The position numbers and the translations under genes are program-made. From NCBI GenBank assembly GCA_019722365.1, contig JADFUC010002180.1, positions 186,001-250,000 on the forward strand: a stretch of DNA of 64,000 bases, read 5' to 3'. Below the pieces are notes generated by a model. It did not search any database and was not told where the DNA came from. It saw only the letters and a list, made by a program, of their open reading frames with translations. Source of the DNA: Lithospermum erythrorhizon. Lineage: Eukaryota; Streptophyta; Magnoliopsida; Boraginales; Boraginaceae. Below, piece after piece: positions 1-12,659 of the stretch (the first letter of the stretch is position 1; each line of letters opens with the position of its first letter).

Positions 1-1653
1 GTTGTCTTAGAATTAGACTCAGATGAATTGCCAGTGGGAATAGACTATCCGGTGTTTCACCCCATTCGCATGAGAGTGCTCCCCCAACAGAAAAATATAC
101 CACAGTTGGGGATGGTACTTAGAGAACATGATGAAGTGTCTCAGATGTCAAACCTTTCAGTAGAGAGCCTTCCCTCATACCTAAGAGAATGCCTTTATTA
201 TTTCCTTCTATTCCCCTCAAAGGATCCTAAGGGTAAAGATATTTACATTCCAATCAGAAGGTTGATTGGCATATGGGTTGCAGAAGGTATGGTCAGTCCA
301 AAGAGAGATACAAAAGATGTTCCTATTGAACTCGTCGCAGAAGGATATCTGTCTGAACTGATAAAGCTGAGCATGATAGAAGTGAAAGTGAAAAATGGAA
401 AGATTAGAAGATGTAGGTTAAAGGATGACCAGCAACTGCGAGAATCCTGCTTGATCAAAGCAAGGGAATATGATTTTTTTCAGAGTAAAAACGGGAATTC
501 AGAAGAATATGAGTATTTTGGAGTTCCAATGGGCAATATATACCGGCTTACTGATATTCCAGTTAAGGATGACAGCAATGCTTGTTACAGCCATATTCAC
601 TATCCGATCAACCATCCTGTAATATTGTCATCTCACTACAAAAAAGTTCGTTCTTTCTTGTCATTTGACATTGAGGAAAGAATCAAACCTGGAGAGTACA
701 TTGGAAACTTTCTCGAAAAAGCAATTTCAAAAAGATGTTTTCTCAGCCTTCGGGTTCTTGATCTAGAACATATATTCCGACCAGTTCTGCCAGAGGAATT
801 GTCAAAACTTATCCTGTTGAGATACCTTGGCTTGAGGTGGACTTACCTCGAAGCACTTCCACCATTTGTAAGCGACTTGCTAAATTTGCAAGTGCTTGAT
901 GTGAAGCATACATATATCACCAAACTCCCTAAATCTCTATGGAGGATGCAATATCTTCGACATCTATATCTGAGTGAGACTTATCGGAGTAGATTTGACG
1001 GTAAACCAAGCAGTTCCCGGTCTTTGAAGAACCTCCAGACGTTGTGGGGTGCATTTGTTGATGAGGATAGCCCTGTTGAAGGTGGACTGGACACTCTACA
1101 AAATGTTCGGAAGTTAGGACTCCTCTGCAGGTCAATGTACGACAAAAGGAAAATGGCGTCGCAGTTGGAAGCAGTGGCAAATTGGATTGTTGTTTTGAAA
1201 GATCTTGAATCTTTAAGGCTAAAATCTCAGGACGAGAAGGGAAAGCCATCTGATTTATACCTAAAACCATTGTCAGCCCATGTTAATCTCTCAATGCTAC
1301 ATCTTGTCGGAATATTAAAGTATCCATCTATCATCTCTGACTTGCCTCTAAACCTGACCGAGGTAACTTTATCAGGATGCGAGCTAGAGGATGATCCATT
1401 GCATTCAATGGAGTATCTTCCCAGACTCGTAAGCCTCATGTTGTTTTCCAATGCCTCTAAGTCTAAGCTGATGCAGTGTTCTTCAAGAGGATTCGCTAAA
1501 CTTGAAATTCTAAAGATATGGAAGATGGAACATCTAGAAGAATTGATTGTGACTAAAGGGGGCATGCTGTTGATCAAAGACTTGGAATTTAGATCTTGTG
1601 CAAATTTGAAGAAGCAGCCTGAAGGACTTCAACATGTTTGTAAAATGACTTAG
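1..1653 (+). CDS. CC-NBS-LRR (NLR) disease resistance protein, 3' part, truncated by window edge
   Basis: The frame is open from base 1 to the TAG at 1651-1653 (550 residues), so the true start lies upstream of the window. The first visible part is the end of an NB-ARC/winged-helix region: LPSYLRECLYYFLLFPS at about 172-222, then RRLIGIWVAEG at about 259-291, the usual LP-LK-CF-LFP and LI-LWIAEGF blocks of plant NLRs. At 409-470 the MHD-like segment reads RCRLKDD followed by SCLIKAREYDFF, where the family normally has an H-D pair and SKAKE. From about 700 onward there are roughly ten irregular leucine-rich repeats (LRVLDLEHI, LRYLGLRW, LQVLDVKHT, LRHLYLSE and so on). Such proteins are cytosolic immune receptors that bind nucleotide through NB-ARC and sense effectors through the LRR. 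The resemblance is to RPP13-like coiled-coil NLRs. The P-loop and coiled coil would lie outside the window. No frame break is visible. Confidence 0.9.
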   Translation, partial: VVLELDSDELPVGIDYPVFHPIRMRVLPQQKNIPQLGMVLREHDEVSQMSNLSVESLPSYLRECLYYFLLFPSKDPKGKDIYIPIRRLIGIWVAEGMVSPKRDTKDVPIELVAEGYLSELIKLSMIEVKVKNGKIRRCRLKDDQQLRESCLIKAREYDFFQSKNGNSEEYEYFGVPMGNIYRLTDIPVKDDSNACYSHIHYPINHPVILSSHYKKVRSFLSFDIEERIKPGEYIGNFLEKAISKRCFLSLRVLDLEHIFRPVLPEELSKLILLRYLGLRWTYLEALPPFVSDLLNLQVLDVKHTYITKLPKSLWRMQYLRHLYLSETYRSRFDGKPSSSRSLKNLQTLWGAFVDEDSPVEGGLDTLQNVRKLGLLCRSMYDKRKMASQLEAVANWIVVLKDLESLRLKSQDEKGKPSDLYLKPLSAHVNLSMLHLVGILKYPSIISDLPLNLTEVTLSGCELEDDPLHSMEYLPRLVSLMLFSNASKSKLMQCSSRGFAKLEILKIWKMEHLEELIVTKGGMLLIKDLEFRSCANLKKQPEGLQHVCKMT

Positions 1654-3426
1654 AGTCAAGGGAACTCTGGCTCCCAAAGGTACATCTTCTTGCTCAAGAG
1701 TGAAAGGTGCATCATGTAGAACCTATTCAGATCACTTTGTTTATCATTCGTGTTTGTTTTTTGTTGTTGTTGACTACGTTTAAGGGAAACGGTACAGTTT
1801 AGAACTCAGGGCACTTCATATATCAAACTTTTCTATGGTTTGACCTTCATAAAATGTGTGTATACTCTTCACCGTGTGTGGAATTAAATGTATAGTTAAT
1901 GTTTTTCTTCCTGTAAGTACTTGGTGATTCAATAATTGTGGTATCCATTCTTTCTCTTTGTTTAAGAGATGAGACTTTGGCATAACTTTTGTGAGCAATC
2001 CTTTTAGTATGAGCTAGTAACTCGTTGTCTTAAATGCAATACTGGGAGCTTTCTAGCATGTGTATCGTTCGACATTTATGTTGCCATACCTATAGAATGT
2101 GCATTCTTTCTCTAAATCTCAAAGTTGAAAATTCAAGATCCTTCAGGAAGAGCAGGCTGCAACCTTCATCTGAGTCTCTGAAATACTTTTTCTTTTGAGT
2201 TTCCTGTGAAAGCAAATGGGCCATTGCACAGATCTGCTGTTGTGCTCTCCCCCTGCTTAACGATCTTTATCATACCATTGAAAGATGAGGTGGATCTAGA
2301 GTAATTGATTTTTTCTTAGTCTATTAGATTGCTAGAATAATGGTTTCCGTCTATGTTCAAGTTTCAAAATGTGAAGCAATTCATTTGATATAGTAATGTA
2401 GTCGATTGAAAATAACTTAAATGTGATGTTTAGAAATCCAAAGTAAAAGGAAAATCTCAGGCTTAAAGTATGATGGAGAATGATTATTTTATTCCATTTG
2501 TTTCAATAAATATAAGTCGTTGTTCTTTGTCGTACTTAAATTTGTTTGATATTAAATGTACGCTTTCTTTTCTGCTTGTTACTATCTGCTCTGCCATAAT
2601 GCATGAATTTGTTCATAAAGGCAGTATAGCAAATACATGTGTTGCTTGATCACTTGTACCTATGTAGATTATTAAGTTTATTGTTCTTGAAGCTAAGTTC
2701 CGCTAGCCTAGTACGGGATCGTATTTGATCCGTTTTAAAATGTTAGTGATCAAGTAGTGTCTAAAATAAGCCCCAGGTTAATAGCATATGTGTTTAGTGT
2801 CATTAGGTAAGGAGACCCGCATACAAACTCTATTGTAGTAACCTGCAGAGCTAAATAATCTTTGTTCTTTAACAAAAGCACTGACCCAAGTCTGAGACAA
2901 TTACATACAAAATCGAATCAGTAACCATAAAGAAATTTATTAATGAAGCCATGAGAAAACATTGGGAACAAAACAACCTACAAGTAGACAACAATAGGAC
3001 AGTATGCAATCTGAAGAGGACCTTATCACTCTTTCCAAAGACCACCTTCTGATTTTGCAGTCAACAGTAAAAAGACTATTCCATATTTCCATAACGACTT
3101 CATCCAAGAACACCACTAATACACTCAAACATTCCTAAACATCTCCAAACATAAGAACAAACAAAAAAATTACTAAAGAAAAGTCCCAACAATAAAATGA
3201 AGCATAACTGGCTAGGATAGTTACCTATCACTGCCAACTACATCTGTCTACCTTAAAAAGACCTTAGACAGAGATCCACCCTTCATCTTTTGACCGACCC
3301 GACCGAACTAAATATGGATAGAGCCACTTAAAAATTGGCCCAACATTTTGACACAAAACAAAGTTACCCAAACAATTAAAAAACAGTAAATAGCCCCTCT
3401 TGTTCTCCTAGCATAACATTCATAAT
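1654..3426. other. Intergenic region between NLR and expansin genes
   Basis: AT-rich sequence with the 3' flank of the NLR and, at its right end, the 3' flank of the convergent minus-strand expansin gene. Short frames here show no family resemblance or domain motif. No repeat or RNA structure stood out. Confidence 0.6.
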
Positions 3427-5036
3427 TTAGTTGAATTGAGTCCCAATGAAAGTCTGGCCAAATGACCATCCAGCTGGGAAAACATTGTTGCATAACACAG
3501 TTTTGCCATCACCTGTAGTGACCTTGAAAGAAAGACTTTGTCCATCTAGCAAAGAGTTGCTTTGCCAATTTTGCCCCCAGTTTCTTGACATTGGTTGCCA
3601 ATTTGTCCCTGAACCTTTGACTAAAACTGCATGGACATCACCTGAAGCTCCTACGTTTGTGATTAGTACTAAGTTGAAGTAAGAGTGTCCGTTCAATGTG
3701 AACCTGATGCCTCCCCTTTTATGGCAAGGTACCCTACAATAATTAAGTTACAAGGTTATTCTTTTAATTCGTCACTTATCATTACAAAGGCTCGAAGCAA
3801 TCTTCTCCCGAGTAATACGATATCCATTAATCCAAGTTCTTACAAAGTTATGAAGTAGAATCAATCAAAATACATAATCAATCTCATAGAGTAACCTTGA
3901 ATTTATCGAAGATTTTATGTACATTTAGACCATTCAAACAAATGATTTAGATTGTAAGTTTAGCACATGCAGGGTGGATAGTAGCATGGACCAACTCTAA
4001 AATTAATTTTATAAGTATTTTATATGTTACTCCTCCTAAAATTTTCTTTTAGGTCGGTCCTTGTGCACACAACTAGTGGTAGAAGTAATGGGAGGCGTAG
4101 GGCAATCATCCTTTGATTTTTTGAAAAATAAATTTCTACTATATATTTTTTTCAAAAATTATTGGGTTCGCCCTCCTAAATCTGTTATATTCTCCTTCGT
4201 TTTTAACCATTCCTTCGTCCTCTCCACCTAAAATTCTTATTTCGTTAGTGCACATGACATCGTGTTGTTGGATAACAAAGATAATCTCAAACAAAAACAG
4301 AGCAAAATTGGATACCTTTTGTAAACTACAGGAACAATTCCAGCTTTGTTTTGAGCAATTTGCTGGAAAACAGGCTGAGAAAGATCAAAATGATGAAGGG
4401 GAGGATTACACCATCCTCCCTTATCGTTAGCAAGAGCAGGATTTGGTGGGCAAAAATTGGTTGCAGTCACAACAATGGGCGAGGAAGGCACAATTTGTCA
4501 TTAACACATCTAATCAAGAAACAAGCTCCACAGCTCAACCCATTGTTGAACATAGCAGTACTTAGAGCTGCAGTGTTTGTTCCATACCCTGGTTGTATAA
4601 ATTCCCATAACCACAAGCCCCACCTGCAATATTCAACAATTAATGGGACACTTATTTCACTTTGTATGACATTCTTTGTCACACTACATTAGTATTAACT
4701 GCTAAAATCTCTACGACACTTTCGCTTTTATTTTAAACTAATTTAAAACAAACTAGACTCATGTCATAATTTTAACGAAATATAACATAGACTATCATAC
4801 AAATTAGAACACAGGATTTGAACTCAAATTTAACCAAACCATTTGGTAAATATGCATGCACTTGTAAAAGATTGAATATTTATATATTTTGGAAGAATTA
4901 AAGGCATACCCATTGTACCAGAAGCATCTCCACCTCCATAAAAAGTGGCATGTGCATTAATCCATCCAACTCCATTTCCCTGGACAACTGAGAAGTGATA
5001 AAGAAACCCAACAAGCAAGAGTCCAAGAATGGACAT
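3427..5036 (-). CDS. Alpha-expansin, three exons, two apparent 1-bp frame breaks
   Basis: Exons on the minus strand are 5036-4910, 4623-4316 and 3733-3427, all with GT-AG introns. Exon 1 encodes a signal peptide ([20 protein letters not shown]) and then [15 protein letters not shown], the start of the expansin DPBB domain. Exon 2 carries [61 protein letters not shown] and [14 protein letters not shown] is the family signature. Exon 3 begins [12 protein letters not shown] and includes [25 protein letters not shown] and the terminal [14 protein letters not shown] of the CBM63-like domain. Expansins loosen cell walls non-enzymatically at acid pH. The spliced length is 742 nt, and adding two missing bases gives about 247 residues, normal for the family. 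Frame is lost near 4590 (between GNLY and GYGTN) and near 4481-4485 (between CLP and IVVTATNF). Either this is a young pseudogene or these are sequence errors; all other signature blocks are intact. Confidence 0.85.
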
Positions 5037-5232
5037 TTCCTGTATGAAAAACAGAAAATTTGTTAGACATGCATTGTTAGAAATTAGTCACTGGACTAGA
5101 AAACATATGTGAAACATTAAAAAACTTACCTTAACACTACTCAATGTGGTACTAAAAGTGAGATTGTTGTAGTGAATGGAACAGAGGCAATTTGTGAAAT
5201 AAAACGGGCATGGAAGGGTGATGTTATTACTG

Positions 5233-5242
5233 TTATATATAG
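5233..5242 (-). promoter_or_regulatory. TATA box of the expansin gene
   Basis: The minus strand reads CTATATATAAC here, about 200 bp upstream of the expansin ATG at 5036, leaving room for a 5' UTR of about 170 nt. Position and motif fit, but the start site itself is not visible. Confidence 0.5.
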
Positions 5243-6396
5243 GTGAGGCAAGGGGGAAGGGCCAGTATTCTTTGCTAGAGTAACTGAGCAAGTGTGGACC
5301 AATTTTACCTCTAGCCTGAATGTTTTAAACTTTTTTTTTATATAATTTGTTTCGCCTCATCAATTTTATATACTCCCTCCGTTATTTCATTATTTAATGA
5401 TGGGGACATATTGACTTTTTAGTCAAATAAGTCAACTTAATTATAATAATATTTTTCACAGATAATATTTTGATAAAAATTATATCAATAAAAAAAAATC
5501 GAAATTTATTTTTATTAATATAGTTTTTATAAATTATTATATAACACAAATAAAAAATATTTACCTACCAAAATTTAACTATAAAATCATCAATACGATA
5601 AAAATGTTAATAAGAATAGATTTATTCCCTTTTCACATTATTAATTATTAAATTACCTTCTATCTAAAAAATATAAAAGTTGTGAGTTCTAATGTAATTA
5701 ACTACTACTCACTCAAGTTTTTATTAGACGCCAGATATCGCTTTAACTGACTTATCAATTATTATTAAACTATATGTTTAAAAATTATAAGAAAATAATA
5801 TTATGAAACTATTTTCAAAGATCTAATCTAATGATATACTTTTATATTTATCAAAATAATTAAATTATATGTTTAAAAAATTATGTTAAAATAATATTAC
5901 AAACTGTTTTCGTTAATTTAATCTAATGATATAACTTTTATATTTATTAAAATAATAAATAATTAATAATTAATCACAAAGTTTTACCTCGATATACAAA
6001 AGTTAAATAAAAAAAGGAGGTAAAGATTAAAAGATTCATCATATTTTTATACTTGCATATACATAAAGATTATCAATCGAAGTAATCATCAACACATACA
6101 TACGGCTCAAGGTGATACATCATATACATTTGGCATATATATTTTATAATCAAGAAATAAGATTATCCCATTTTAATTAATCCTTTGCTTATTTATCCCA
6201 CAGAGATGTTTAATTTATTCAAAAGCGTAATGATCAATAACACAATTATTTTGGCCAATTTCAGACAGATAAATTCTCTACGATTCAATCTACGCATTAC
6301 GCTTCATATATTATATATTATTAATTTATTAGACCTTTCATTAATAATAATAAGGCTTTCATCATGTGCTCATTTTCAATCTTTTAATAATTTGTG
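5243..6396. other. AT-rich upstream region with a Stowaway-like end
   Basis: Very AT-rich DNA without a gene. At about 5371 it contains ACTCCCTCCGTT, the terminal sequence typical of plant Stowaway MITEs. A GGAGGTA-type sequence near 6015 could be a distant opposite end, but I cannot trace a convincing element between them. Confidence 0.35.
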
Positions 6397-6447
6397 TTAG
6401 TTAAATAATAATATATTTTATGTAGAACTATTGTTATTGTTATCATA

Positions 6448-6485
<38 letters not shown>

Positions 6486-6712
6486 ATAGAAAATAGTTAA
6501 ATAATAATGTATTTTATGTAGAACTATTGTTATTGCTATTATTATTATAATAGGTGTTACTTAAATAATTATATATTTTTTGTAAGAATTATTATTATAA
6601 TTTATTATTATTATTACTTAGAACTATTACTATTATCGTTTATAATAGGTATCATTAAATAACTATATGATTTTGAGTAGACTATTATTATTATTATTAT
6701 TATTAATAATAT
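6397..6712 (+). repeat. Tandem repeat of about 65-95 bp units with ATT microsatellite
   Basis: Four diverged units each begin with a TTAAATAATAATATATTTTA-like stretch, followed by ATGTAGAACTATTGTTATTG and a run of ATT triplets. They start near 6397, 6491, 6555 and 6650. A pure (ATT)n tract occupies about 6451-6485. The units differ mainly in microsatellite length, suggesting slippage on top of segmental duplication. Confidence 0.75.
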
Positions 6713-9700
6713 TGTTATTTAATTCCACGCAGATAAGAATTTTATATATCGTATCCATGTAAAATTTAAATTATTCTTTTAAATTATACTAATTTAACTT
6801 CATATAAAAGCACACTACGATAATAATATTGATGATCAATTCATTAATACATTTAGCCAAGACATCAAATTGTTAATTAGAAAAAATTCAAAAGAGTAAG
6901 TTTTTACAATAATTTTAGATCGATTTCGAATTAAACATAAAAAATATATAAAATATTTGATAAATCGACAGATACTGCATTTACACGCCTCCTTTACTTT
7001 CAAGAATATAAAAAGCCAAAATGCCTTATCATTTAAGCGACTTTGAGATAAGATATTTTATGAAATAGACCACTTTTAATTAATATTAAAATCTTCTGTC
7101 TTAATTTTTTTGAGAAGTCAAGATTAGACAGAGACGGATCCATCCAATTTTTTAAAAAATGATATAGGATCCACCTAATTTTTTTTTTAAAATGATATAT
7201 TTATCTCTTGCTTTTTAAAAAATGATTTTTATTCAATTTGACCCACCTGGAGTTTAAAAAAATTACTTCTAAAATTAAAACTTTATTGTGTAAGTAAATA
7301 TTTTACCTTTCAATTATTCTAAAATTTTATTTTTCTTCGTTTTTAAAATTAGACAATCTTTATAAAATTAAGTATTTTTTGAACCTATTCAATACTATAA
7401 ATGTACAATCATCATACTTACAGTCCTTCAAAATAGTTATTTTAAAATAATAGGAAAGAATTAATTGCAAGATGTAATTTATACGATAACTTTACTTTTA
7501 ACCATCAAACTTGCTCAATATTGTTGTGCCGTATGCGACACACGATGACGCGACTGTATAGTTGCTCTTTTTGGACAGTTTTTTGACTCTGTTTTTCCCA
7601 GGTGCAATAAATTCTGTTTCGTAAAATTCGGTTGCGAATTTTGGTTTCAAGCCACGTGGTTTCAACCTCTGCATGGCTTCATGTCTGTTTGTGTTGTTTA
7701 AGGTTGTACACTGGAGTACAAGCATTATTTTTCCCTTATTTCAGCGGTTTTTATGTGAATCAAGTAAATGCCGATCTTAAAATTACTAAACGCCGATCTT
7801 AAAAAAATTGACAGACGACATGCCTTTATTATTTGAATACGATCAATCACATATAATTTTTTAATTCTATTTTTTTTTATATTCACAATCCAATATATAC
7901 TTTTATTTCTAATTATAACACTTTCATGTATTTATTTAAACATAACATAATCCCAAAATCTTCACTATACGATTATCACATATACGTAATTTTAATACAT
8001 AATTGATTGATGACATACCTCCGGCCATTGTGAGCGTGAATACGATATTACCTATAGATTGCTTCAAACGCAAGTTAATTACTTCAATCGGTAAGAAAGA
8101 TTTCTCCTTTCGCCTATGTAATTTTTGTGATATGCTATTTGATAATATATATATATTTTTTTCGCAGCATACATTGTAATTTTAATAGATGCATATATAT
8201 AGGCAGGAGGATCTTTGAACTTTCATCATCATTCTCAATTAACCATCCATCGCCGCCAAGATTCAGAATTCGCCGTGAACGGGTTGTAACAACGGCTTTG
8301 CAATATTATGATAATAAAACATCCTACTAACGAATTCATACTAAATTTATGTTAATATTCTTACACACTTATCATCACACATCTCAAATCTCGATTATAA
8401 CATAACCTTACACAAAATAAATTTAATTTTACATTCATTTTTTCTATTAGACGATCGTTAGATAAGTCTTATTTTAATTATATAAAATTGTTTAAACTCA
8501 AAGTAATGTAAATGAAATAGAATTTTTATTTTGGCATATGGAATCTTTTACGTGTTCGCCATCGAATGTTTTTCAAGCAAAGGTATGCTTATTTTTAAAG
8601 AATTATTTTACCATAAATTAAACTATTATATGTAATGTTATGTAATAATGCAAGATTTTTATCTTTTAATTGTTATAATTAGAAATATAATAGATATTAA
8701 TTGTAAAAAATAAAAATGTAAATTTAAAGAATTAAATATTGTTGATTCATATTAAAAATAATAAGAATATAATAGTTTGATTAATTTTTTGAGATCGGCA
8801 TTTAATAACTACGTTTTCTATTTAAGGACAATATAATTTCTCTGCTTCTGGAAATGCAATAAATTAAGTTGGAGTTATTAGCCACGATCAAATGATAGAA
8901 GTTCATAGTTTCTTTATATATAAAAAAATGTGTCCTAACATTTCTTAGAATATCAAAGTTACCCTAAAAGTTAAAAAAAATCGCCTCATAAGTGGGTTCC
9001 AACTGTTCGAGTACAACAAATTCGTCATATTGTGGGTAAAAAAATGCAACAAAATAGGACAATGAGCTTCCGAGTACTTTATTACAAAATGCAAATAAAT
9101 TCATTATGTAAGACAACATATATGGGTGTGAAATGGTGTACATAAAAATTACTTTATTAAGGATTTGATTAATATTATTTATATACCTTAAAAAGATATT
9201 TTATTAAAAAATATTTTAATTGATCATAAAACAAAAAAGATTTCTATTAATTCGAGCAAGTCGAAAATATTAAAATAAAATTGTATTGAATTTTATATAA
9301 TCAAATTCAAAAAGAAATTTAATTTTATTATACGACAAGAAGCTGTGACGATAAAGTTTCAGAAAGAATCTCTCCACTTGTTTTAGAAACTAAGCAAATA
9401 TGGGTGTGAAATGGCTACAGGTGCATAATTCATTATGTAGCCAGATTGCATATCAATATATCAATAAAGCAATAGATTTAAAAATCTGCTTTTGAATCAT
9501 ATACTCAAGTAATAGTAATAAAGTCACAAACCTGCCACACTAACGCCATTTTCGGCGCTTATTTTCGCGATTTTACGAAAAGTTATGCTGAATTATGCGG
9601 ATGCTGGGCTCCCCAACCGACGTGACGGCGGTTTCTTTTTAACCATTTCAATACGAATTATTATTACGCGACTCGAACCCACACTGCATTTAAGAGTGCT

Positions 9701-12099
9701 TAATGTCGATATTTAACACTCGCCTCCTTTACTAATCGAGTTTATAACCCGATGCTAGTACTCAAGTTTACAGTAATATGATAAACTTGCTGCTTATTCT
9801 ATCATTGTAGTTTCTGTGTTAAACTGCAAAAGCACTCCACATACAGGCACGCAGGGGATGGATGAAATCTAGAGGAGAGGATAGTCAACCACGTGGGTGA
9901 TGTATTTAATGACTTCTGCTATCCAATTGAGCTAGCCTGCATGCAGTTCATCAACTTGGTGCAATTAATTCTGTAACGCCGAAATTATTATAATTGTCGG
10001 GAGCTGTTTTAACAACTGATTTTTGAGTTTGAGTTGGATATGAGTTCAAGAGCTTCAGTAGTTTGGTATTGAATTTGGTTTGAATGTGCAAACTCAAGAA
10101 TCTTCGAATGAAGCTTGCTTGTTCTTGAGTTGTATATGTTGAAGCTCGAATATTTGGTCTTCAAACGGCTGATTTGGTTGGGGTTGCACTTGATTCATGG
10201 ATATTCATAGCTTGTTACTAAATGTTGTGATTAGGAATTTGACATTCTTATAGAGATTTGGTTGAAATCCTAAGAAACCATGATGTCAACAATCTTGTTC
10301 ATGATCTTAATTTGAGTTTGATTTAAATTATTCTTAAGCAGCTTGGTTTTGAACTCAACTTGGACATCTGAAAGAGTGAAATGGTTGAGCCTAGCGTTAC
10401 TTTTAACCTTTCTTCAGTAATTCCAAAATTTATGTGACATGAATATACTATTTCTTCCATTACATGAAGATTGTCCACTTTCTGCAAATATTGTTAGTTG
10501 CCACTCACTCGTGTCATATAGTGACAATCTACATATCTATCAAAATTTGAGAATTCTTGTTCTAGTGTACGTGTTTATTAGTTTTTCTTCCGTATGTTTT
10601 TCTTCTAGCCAGGTTGATACTTATTATAGTCTCCAAAGTTTTTACAATTGCAATTGAAGGATGAGATAAAATTTGATTAAGTAACACCGTGAACTAAACC
10701 TAAAATAAACCTCCTTATAAAATTAAAAACATGCCAATAATCGTGGAAAGTTAAGATTCATTAAATTTTTTATTCATATAAAATTAATAAACATTAAGAA
10801 ATCCTATCATTAATAAACCGTAACCATTCTCCCAATAATCACAAATATGAGAGAGGTTGCATCAAGCCCCGAAAAAGTCTTTACAAATTATATACTACAC
10901 TAAACTTATATGGTAAGTTGTTTATTATCTTTCACAAAGTCCCATTGTAATTTGAAAATATGTTTTGAACCTCCATATATAATTACAATCTCTTGAAAGT
11001 TATAATGGAGATCTAACGGTTGTTGTCATCTTGAATAAGCTTACTCTTGCCGATATTTGCGTGTAGTTGTTAAGTAAACTCGATAAAACTATAATATTTT
11101 AAAAACATTATTAGTATAGAACTCCTCCTATTTTAATTTAACTAGAGATTTTTAGTTATTCAATAAGAACTCAACTTGCTCTTGATACAATTCATCCATT
11201 TAACTTTTTCTTTATATCAAAGACTAATCAAATTATTAGATAACACACACTAGAGACTCGTGTGTTATCGGATAATTAACAAAATTAAATTAAATTAAAT
11301 TAATTTAAAATCAAAGTAAATGTCGTTATTATTAAGTTAAACTTTTCAGTTTAATTGAAGTTGAGCGGTTGAGGACTTGAGGTACTATGTTATAAATTCG
11401 TGGCCTCACTAAATGCGACTTCGCAGAAGCATGCTTATTTTATTATACTAATTTCATTCGCTTAACTTAAAATTCTCAGATGTAATTTATAATTTCTATC
11501 ACAGAAAAACAATGTGTTATAAAGAGGTTTGATGCAATTAAGTTTACCATATTTTATCAAAAGTTTAAGATTACTAACATGGTCCGGACTCTTCGCTCCC
11601 CAATTGCTGGAAGTTAGTTTAATTTGCCTGGGAAAAGAAAAAAGTCTCCTCAATTTTGACCAGGTTTTATGAGAATCTTCAATTATCCGATTATTTCACA
11701 AACTTCCATGACCCTTGTTCCTGTCTTCGCTCTTAAAATTCAACAATCTTTTAAATCCCTTGCTCACCATCATTATCATCGCGCATAATCCTAAATTTTA
11801 TATGTAAGTTTAACGAATTAATATTATATAAACGTAAGCGAAAATATACAAAATCTAAGTTATGCGAACCACTTAAATTTTTTGAATAAAAGAAATGACA
11901 AAATTTTATTTTTTAATACCAAAATATAATTTTCAAAATTTAAAAAAACAATTGCCCCCATACCCTCTGGGCTCCTCCACTAACCACTACCACATCACCA
12001 TCATTGATTCATTGAAATTATAGCCCTCTATATTGGTCCATTTGTCTAGAGGATGTTCAAAATTCTTTAGACCTAGTGACCTTATCGATTCCAAGAATT
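6713..12099. other. Gene-poor AT-rich DNA
   Basis: No gene can be supported. A 75-residue frame at 7725-7498 (minus) is fairly charged and not low-complexity, but I recognise no family. Near 9670-9690 the minus strand has GGGTTCGAGTC, a pol III B-box-like sequence preceded by GCACTCTTAAATGCAGTG, perhaps a decayed tRNA-derived SINE. The rest shows only scattered AT runs. Confidence 0.5.
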
Positions 12100-12330
12100 G
12101 TTTGCTCTTTCATGACGTGCCCTGTTTCAAGCTAGATGTAGGAAGATGAATACGGGGAAGAGGAAGAACCGGTAGGGGGAAATCAAAATCAAAATCAAAA
12201 GGTAGAGGTAAGTGTAAGTTTGGACGAACTCTTGAATGTTGGGATTGTGATAATCTGGTCACCTGAAGAAGCATTGTAAAGCTACTAGTAGTCAAGACAA
12301 CATAGGTGAATTAATATTGCTACTCTCTAG
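12100..12330 (+). mobile_element. Ty1/copia gag relic with zinc knuckle
   Basis: A basic RGK/KSK-rich stretch is followed at 12237-12277 by a CX2CX4HX4C zinc knuckle (CWDC, then GHLKKHC). It needs one missing G near 12258, where ATAATCTGGTCAC should read with one more G to stay in frame. Zinc knuckles of this spacing bind RNA in the Gag nucleocapsid of retrotransposons. Polar residues and a stop follow. No protease, integrase or RT is recognisable alongside, so this is a fragment. Confidence 0.7.
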
Positions 12331-12659
12331 CTTGATAAGTTAGACATGCATGTTGTTCCGTTATCACGTGTGTTGATATTTGCATTAACATTGTTACATT
12401 GCTAACGAACAACCTATGTCAATTTCTAAACCTTTCCCCAGTCACAACAATCCTACGTGGATGAGTGGTTATTTTCCAAAGTCTTTTGCGGACGGCATCT
12501 AAATTCAATCTTCGACTCATCTATTCTCTCTTGATTTCGAGTGACGTGATTTATCCTGCGCAGGTTCCCCACTCTTCTCTCAAGTTTGGTACTGCTCTTA
12601 TTGGGGTCTCGGGATTCAAAGTGATATAATTCCCGATGCGTAGTTTTAGACATGCCCCA

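Noticed and set aside
5371..6030. Complete Stowaway MITE
   Set aside because: Only one typical terminus is convincing. The candidate opposite end is imperfect and the spacing is too long for the family.
7498..7725. 75-codon minus-strand frame
   Set aside because: No recognised family, splice context or promoter. Length alone is compatible with chance.
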